A DNA stretch of 27,202 bases from Smittium culicis. Taxonomy: Eukaryota > Kickxellomycota > Harpellomycetes > Harpellales > Legeriomycetaceae. The position numbers and the translations under genes were made by a program. This document shows positions 22,705-27,202 of the stretch, one piece after another (the stretch's first letter is position 1; every line of letters begins with the position of its first letter). The stretch lies in NCBI GenBank assembly GCA_001970855.1, contig LSSN01006110.1, forward strand, positions 1-27,202, written 5' to 3'. The notes under the pieces were generated by a model, which saw only the letters and a list, made by a program, of their open reading frames with translations, did no database searches and was not told the origin of the DNA.

Positions 22705-22918
22705 TGAAATGTAGAAGTGTTTTTTTTATTTTTATTTTTATTTTTATTTATTATAATAAATTTGTTATGCTAAGGTATTAGATTAAGGAAAGTAAGAGTT
22801 AAATATCTAAAATTGAGAAGAGAAAAAAAAAGAGAAGAGCGTGGCGATGAAATTCAGTGATATCAGTTATCGCTGAATATTAGCTTTCCTCCAGGCTCTA
22901 TTGAAATGTAGAAGTGTT
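22705..22918 (-). mobile_element. Probable retroposed RNA copy with 17-base target duplication
   Basis: TGAAATGTAGAAGTGTT is present exactly at 22705-22721 and 22902-22918. The 180 bases between start with a (TTTTTA)n tract on the plus strand, so on the minus strand the insert ends in an A-rich tail abutting one repeat. This is the arrangement of a SINE or other reverse-transcribed RNA inserted by a LINE machinery. Near its 5' end (minus strand) lies a stem, TTCAGCGATA/TATCACTGAA, with one G-T type mismatch (22853-22877). I could not find pol III A and B boxes or identify the parent RNA. Confidence 0.5.
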
Positions 22919-22950
22919 AGTTGGCTAAAGACGTGAAATACGCTTATTAA

Positions 22951-23276
22951 ACCCTTTCAGGGGCAAAATTTTCTCTAAAAAAGCGCTTTAAAATGCTTTC
23001 GCTATTTTATAAATTAACCAATAGATAAATATTATAAAAAATGCGCATTTATATATAGCCAATAGCTTCTAGAGCAAAATATCAAATTTCACCAACAATA
23101 ATAAATCTTTAAATCCAGTAGAATGTGTTTGACCTGAGGTTTGACCAGGCTTAGCTAGGCAAAGAAACTAATAATCATAATAAAAAAATCAGTAAAATAA
23201 TTAAAAAAAACTAATCAATTTCAAGAAAACAAAATAATCTTATGCCCCCCCTTTTGCCTAATCAAACCCCTTAAGG
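22951..23276. mobile_element. TTAA-flanked inverted-repeat element, family 2 (326 bases)
   Basis: TTAA at 22947-22950 is followed by ACCCTTTCAGGGGC; the right end, reverse complemented, is CCTTAAGGGGTTTG and abuts TTAA at 23277-23280. The left end matches the right end of the element at 24965-25110 (CCATTTCAGGGGC). No coding capacity is seen. The termini are only partly alike, so the exact right edge is uncertain. Confidence 0.4.
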
Positions 23277-23280
23277 TTAA

Positions 23281-24767
23281 AAGAGCTTTATTGAAAGTTT
23301 TTTGCATATTTATCCATACGTTTTAGATATGCTATACACGATTTTAGACATACCCGTATATGAATAAAAGGATTGTATGTTTTTTAGCATCTTAAGTAAA
23401 AGAAAGAAAAATTCATTGATGACATTATCTCTTCATAATTCAATTATCTATTAATTTAATCAAGAAAATTGCTAAATACAAATTTTTGAAGCTTTTGGTC
23501 TACACAAAGGGTTTATATTGATTATTGAATATCTATTAACGTGATTAATAGGTATATTGCACAAATATTAATTTATGTACATACGTATTATCAAAGTACG
23601 AGCACCTCTATCTTATTCCAAATCATTAAATTAAAAAATAAATTACGCATTTTGAAATATGAAAATAGTTTAATCCACTTATTAAAAATAGATTTACATC
23701 GATTTAAATCGATTTTATAAATATAAATCTCAAAATGAATAGTATAAACGAAAATTATACATATAAAATATGATATATAAATAGATGAAGGGAATCAAAT
23801 AAAAATTCTAATACCTAAAAAAAATTAATGGTTAAAAAAAATTTTTTTTGAGCTAACACAAGTATTAAGTATTATTTAAATTTATATAAAAAATTATATA
23901 TAAAGAGATGTAACATTTTACTCATGAAATTAATTATTTTAATAAGTATTCACCTGATTTAATGAAAAAGTTGATGAATCCAGATAAAGTATATTCAAAT
24001 AAGTTTTAGCAGTAGGCGAATTTAAATCGAAAAGATATATTAATAGAAAAAAGTCTAAACCTTCAAAAAACCTCGCATGTACAGTCAAAATAAATAATTT
24101 CAATATTGATCAAATATTTGTTTTAGAAAAGCGCCAACCTTGAATGTTAACGTAAAAAATGCTGCTATTCCATTAAAAACTCAGACTATAAGCAGGGATA
24201 TTTAATATATAAGTAAATATTTTTATAGTTGGCACAATTATTTCATTTGGTTGTATCATTTAGTTCAAACCTTGGTTTTTTATTGAATTAAATTTTTATT
24301 TATTTTTTTTGAATTTAACATTAATTCAAATTATCAATTAAAATGTATTTTACTTCACATCTATCTATTTATTTTTAAATTTTAATGTATAATATTATTT
24401 TATATAATTTAAATAATATACAGATCAATTATAATATCTATAGCAATAAATAGTTTTGTCATTCATACTGGGATAAATGTATAGTTAAACAGCTATTTTT
24501 TTACAATAACTTGTTTTCTCAAAATTTTACGGTTTAAATATCTTGAAAACCAAAATGTATTCTATTCATATCAAACTTATATTTATTCATTATGATTTGG
24601 ATTTTATAGCCTCAGCATTTTTACCCAGGAGAATTTCTGGTCATATTTTTTTTCTATGGATGTAATTAGATTGGTGAGTAATCGGAATTCTCCAATAACT
24701 AGTAAAGTTTTTTATATTTTTTTTACTGATTTTTATCGACTAATCCAATAATTATTTGATTTGCTTA
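23281..24767. other. AT-rich intergenic DNA, no gene seen
   Basis: About 1.5 kb of very AT-rich sequence hold no supported open frame, RNA gene or repeat family. Confidence 0.5.
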
Positions 24768-24771
24768 TTAA

Positions 24772-24960
24772 CCCTTTCCCGTCCAACACTCTTTAAAAAA
24801 ACTGATTTTATGATTCGTTTATTATTTAAAAGCAAATCTATTATTTGTTGTGATTAAACAATATACCAATGTATCTTAAGGCCTGGGGATTAAAGAATTA
24901 TAATTGGCCATAATTGGCTATATTTAGAGGGTCAAAAATAGTCTGCTGCCCGTGAAAGGG
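24772..24960 (+). mobile_element. TTAA-flanked MITE, family 1 copy C
   Basis: This 189-base element is the best-preserved copy. Its ends are CCCTTTCCCGTCC and, reverse complemented, CCCTTTCACGGGC, flanked by TTAA at 24768-24771 and 24961-24964. The internal GATTCGTTTA at 24812 is 40 bases from the left end, as in copies A and B. It encodes nothing and would depend on a piggyBac-type transposase supplied from elsewhere. Confidence 0.78.
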
Positions 24961-24964
24961 TTAA

Positions 24965-25110
24965 ACTGGGGCAAAAAAAGAGATAAAATTTAAGCGAATA
25001 ATGTTTCTAAATTAACAACAATAAAAAAATTTAGTAGGCTTTTTTTGAACTACCTCGCGCTAATGCAAAATCTTAAAATGAACAAAAATGACCTACCGCC
25101 CCTGAAATGG
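24965..25110. mobile_element. TTAA-flanked element, family 2, sharing its TTAA with copy C
   Basis: The interval lies between TTAA at 24961-24964 (also the right flank of copy C) and TTAA at 25111-25114. The right end, reverse complemented, reads CCATTTCAGGGGCGG; the left reads ACTGGGGC, apparently a shortened version of the same end. The right end is near-identical to the left end of the element at 22951. It has no coding capacity. Confidence 0.45.
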
Positions 25111-25114
25111 TTAA

Positions 25115-26159
25115 AGATATTATAAACCAGACAAAAATCAACAAAATAAGTGCTTAATGGATTTATAGTGGCAGGTTTAGTAAATATAATGTACAAGTTT
25201 ACCATAAATATATATGTAATAAATTTGTATATGGCATAAAAATTATAAAGTAGTTTCTAGCTGACAAAGTATTTTTTCTTTCACTTTTGAAAAAAAAAAA
25301 ATTAGCACTAATTTTTTTTACATTTTGGAAAGCTACTTTCCTTACTTGCCCAAAAAAACAAAACAGAAAATGCCGACAAAAAATTATGCGCGATTCGAAT
25401 TTTTTTTTTTGGCTCTTTTAAATTAAACTTTTACTATTTCCTAATTGTTTTTTATTGCTATTATCTAATCCTAAGCATAGGAAGAGCGAATCAAAACAAC
25501 TTCAGCAGCCAGTACTTCCATAACCAGGAATACTGTATAAAGTATTTCGCTCATTTAAAATCGACTTCGGATTTAGAAGGACCGAATTAATCATTAGTAA
25601 TTCAAGAAGTAGATGGAAAAAATAGAAATTAAGCAAATTAGCTTTTAAATTGGAAAACTCTTTGAAAATGTGGAGTTATTTTTATTTTAGCCACTATTTG
25701 AAAATGATTATTAATTATTGTTATTGGGCAAGTCGATTTCTCTATTATACAAAAATTACTAAATATAAAAAAAAATAAATGCTGGAAATCAGAAATGATT
25801 AAACTTCTATTAGCTGATGTTGAATATTTAGATTATAAAATAATTATTTGTCAAATTCGTATGAACATCAACTATTAAGGCTTTGGAAATAAAAATGATT
25901 GGATTCCATCAGATGGCGATTATGAATTTTCTTTCTATAAAATTCCATCTTAGTTTAATACTCCAATCAAAAAAAGCTCATTATCATTATTAATCCAACA
26001 TTCCAACGTATTCTTTAAGCCGATGTAAGCTTTGTAAAATACAAAGAGTTACTCTATTTATCCATAAAATGAAAAGCAATAATTTCGCATAGCATAATTA
26101 ATAAAAAAATTGTTTTGGTAGTTATTCAAATAAAATGTTTTAAATTTTTTTAAAAAATG
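25115..26159. other. AT-rich intergenic DNA upstream of the flavodoxin-like gene
   Basis: No open frame or RNA gene is supported in this 1 kb. It includes the distal promoter of the downstream gene; T/A homopolymer runs occur at 25289-25318 and 25399-25411. Confidence 0.45.
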
Positions 26160-26268
26160 TATAAATTGGTCTGAATATCACACTATTAGCACTTATCAAC
26201 AAACATTCAGATCAAAGAATAAAGCAACTCTAACTAACACTACAAAAACAAACAAACAAATAACAAAA
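26160..26268 (+). promoter_or_regulatory. TATA-like box and A-rich leader of the flavodoxin-like gene
   Basis: TATAAAT lies at 26160-26166, about 103 bases before the ATG. The sequence just before the start is C/A-rich and free of upstream ATGs (ACAAACAAACAAATAACAAAA), a leader style usual for strongly translated fungal genes. The transcription start is not determined. Confidence 0.5.
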
Positions 26269-26880
26269 ATGACCAAGCCCACTGTATTCGTTGTATACTA
26301 CTCTACCTACGGCCACTTGAGGACTGTTGCTGATAAGGTTGTCGAAGGCTTGAAGAGCACCGATCTCGTAAATGTTGAACTACGCCAATTCCCTGAAACT
26401 CTTCCTCAAGAAGTTTTGGAAAAAATGCACGCTGCACCAAAAGACGCTTCTGTCCCCGAGTTCACACTTGATGAGTTTGAAGCCGGTGATGCTTTCATGT
26501 TCGGTTTCCCAACCAGATTTGGTGCTGCTCCCGCACAAGTCAAAACTTTCTTCGATTCAACTGGTGGACTATGGTTCAAGAAGGCCCTTGTAGGAAAGAT
26601 GGCTGGTATCTTCACTGGAACTGGTTCACAATCTGGCGGTCAAGAATCAACTACTCTCACCTTTTTGCCAAACCTAGTCCACCATGGTATGATCTTCGTG
26701 CCAATGGGATTCACCCACGCCAATTTGTTTACTACCGATGAAATCGTTGGTGGCTCTGCTTATGGTTCAGGATCAATCGCTTCAAGCACCGGTGCAAGAG
26801 CAGTCTCTGACAAAGAAAAGGAAATTGCATTCCACCATGGTGAATCATTCGCTAAAATTGCTTCAAAATACCACAACTAA
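26269..26880 (+). CDS. WrbA/Pst2-type flavodoxin-like NAD(P)H:quinone oxidoreductase
   Basis: These FMN enzymes carry out two-electron reduction of quinones and protect against oxidative stress; fungal relatives such as Pst2, Rfs1 and Ycp4 are cytosolic or eisosome-linked. The intronless 203-residue product is full length for the family. The FMN phosphate loop is YYSTYGH (10-16). PTRFGAAPAQVKTFFDSTGGLW (81-102) contacts the flavin, in two conserved halves. GTGSQSGGQEST (117-128) and HHGMIFVPMG (138-147) are further WrbA hallmarks, and the C-terminal helix carries HGESFAKIA. Start choice is clear: the first ATG follows an A-rich leader and gives a compact N-terminal beta strand (PTVFVVYY). Codon use is richer in G/C than elsewhere in the window, consistent with high expression. 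It is the only intronless gene here. Confidence 0.95.
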   Translation: MTKPTVFVVYYSTYGHLRTVADKVVEGLKSTDLVNVELRQFPETLPQEVLEKMHAAPKDASVPEFTLDEFEAGDAFMFGFPTRFGAAPAQVKTFFDSTGGLWFKKALVGKMAGIFTGTGSQSGGQESTTLTFLPNLVHHGMIFVPMGFTHANLFTTDEIVGGSAYGSGSIASSTGARAVSDKEKEIAFHHGESFAKIASKYHN

Positions 26881-27202
26881 AATTTACATCTAACCAATCC
26901 GACTTAATCTACAACTTAGTACTTAATTTAAGTATATAGACCTTAGTAACTTTTCCCATCCCCCTCCCCGTAGATTTATTAACTTATCTATAGAAAAATA
27001 AATTTATTTTAACATTTATTTTCTTGCTTTAAAAACAATATGTGTTATTCGACTTTTATACTTCATATCTGCACTTTAGAAACTGAAACAGAGTATATAA
27101 ACCAGCAAGTTTTTGTATATTATATGCAATACTTTTATTATTAGAGATTATGTTCTTCGGTGAGCCAATAGGATTAGAGAATCTATAAAATTTTATTTCT
27201 TA
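26881..27202 (+). terminator. 3' flank of the flavodoxin-like gene with AATAAA
   Basis: AATAAA at 26997-27002, about 117 bases past the stop, is a good polyadenylation signal and is preceded by a C-rich patch (CCCATCCCCCTCCCCG). The remaining 200 bases to the window end are AT-rich with no supported gene. Confidence 0.55.

Noticed and set aside
3266..27202. Search for tRNA genes, rRNA, CRISPR arrays or bacterial-type operons
   Set aside because: No cloverleaf with a GGTTCRA-type box, no regularly spaced repeat-spacer array and no ribosome-binding-site-led gene clusters were seen; the DNA is clearly eukaryotic.

Overview
This window is nuclear DNA from a fungus, shown by spliced genes with short introns (about 73 to 165 bases, GT...AG), no operons, and six genes with clear fungal or general eukaryotic relatives. 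Intergenic DNA is extremely AT-rich. Together with the intron style and gene set, this suggests an early-diverging fungus with an AT-rich genome (for example a Zoopagomycota or Harpellales type). That placement is inference, not proof.

Layout: (1) 312-3265, minus strand: translation initiation factor eIF3a, two exons. (2) 3266-14757: an 11.5 kb gene-poor AT-rich tract. It holds small TTAA-flanked inverted-repeat elements, a probable retrotransposon protease relic, two unidentified coding-like relics, and a 39-base minisatellite. (3) 14758-16055, plus: a four-exon mitochondrial NIPSNAP-family protein, convergent with (4) 16688-18516, minus: a three-exon JJJ1/DNAJC21-type J protein. (5) 18898-19786, plus: a three-exon SRP19/Sec65 subunit of the signal recognition particle, divergent from JJJ1 across a 381-base shared promoter region. 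(6) 21278-21818, plus: a two-exon deaminase of the riboflavin-pathway (Rib2/DRAP) type. (7) 21865-26268: a second gene-poor stretch with more TTAA elements and a probable retroposed RNA copy with target-site duplications. (8) 26269-26880, plus: an intronless WrbA/Pst2-type flavodoxin-like quinone reductase with an A-rich leader.

The genes do not form a pathway. Three relate to protein synthesis and targeting (eIF3a, ribosome-biogenesis J protein JJJ1, SRP19); the rest are metabolic or mitochondrial. The most interesting content is the repeat fraction: a family of about 190-base non-autonomous elements with CCCTTT... ends and TTAA flanks (piggyBac-like MITEs), a second family sharing the CCCTTTCAGGGGC end, a 93-base mini version, and a 17-base target-site-duplicated insertion with an A-rich tail. 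I found no evidence for a novel defence or biosynthetic system here.
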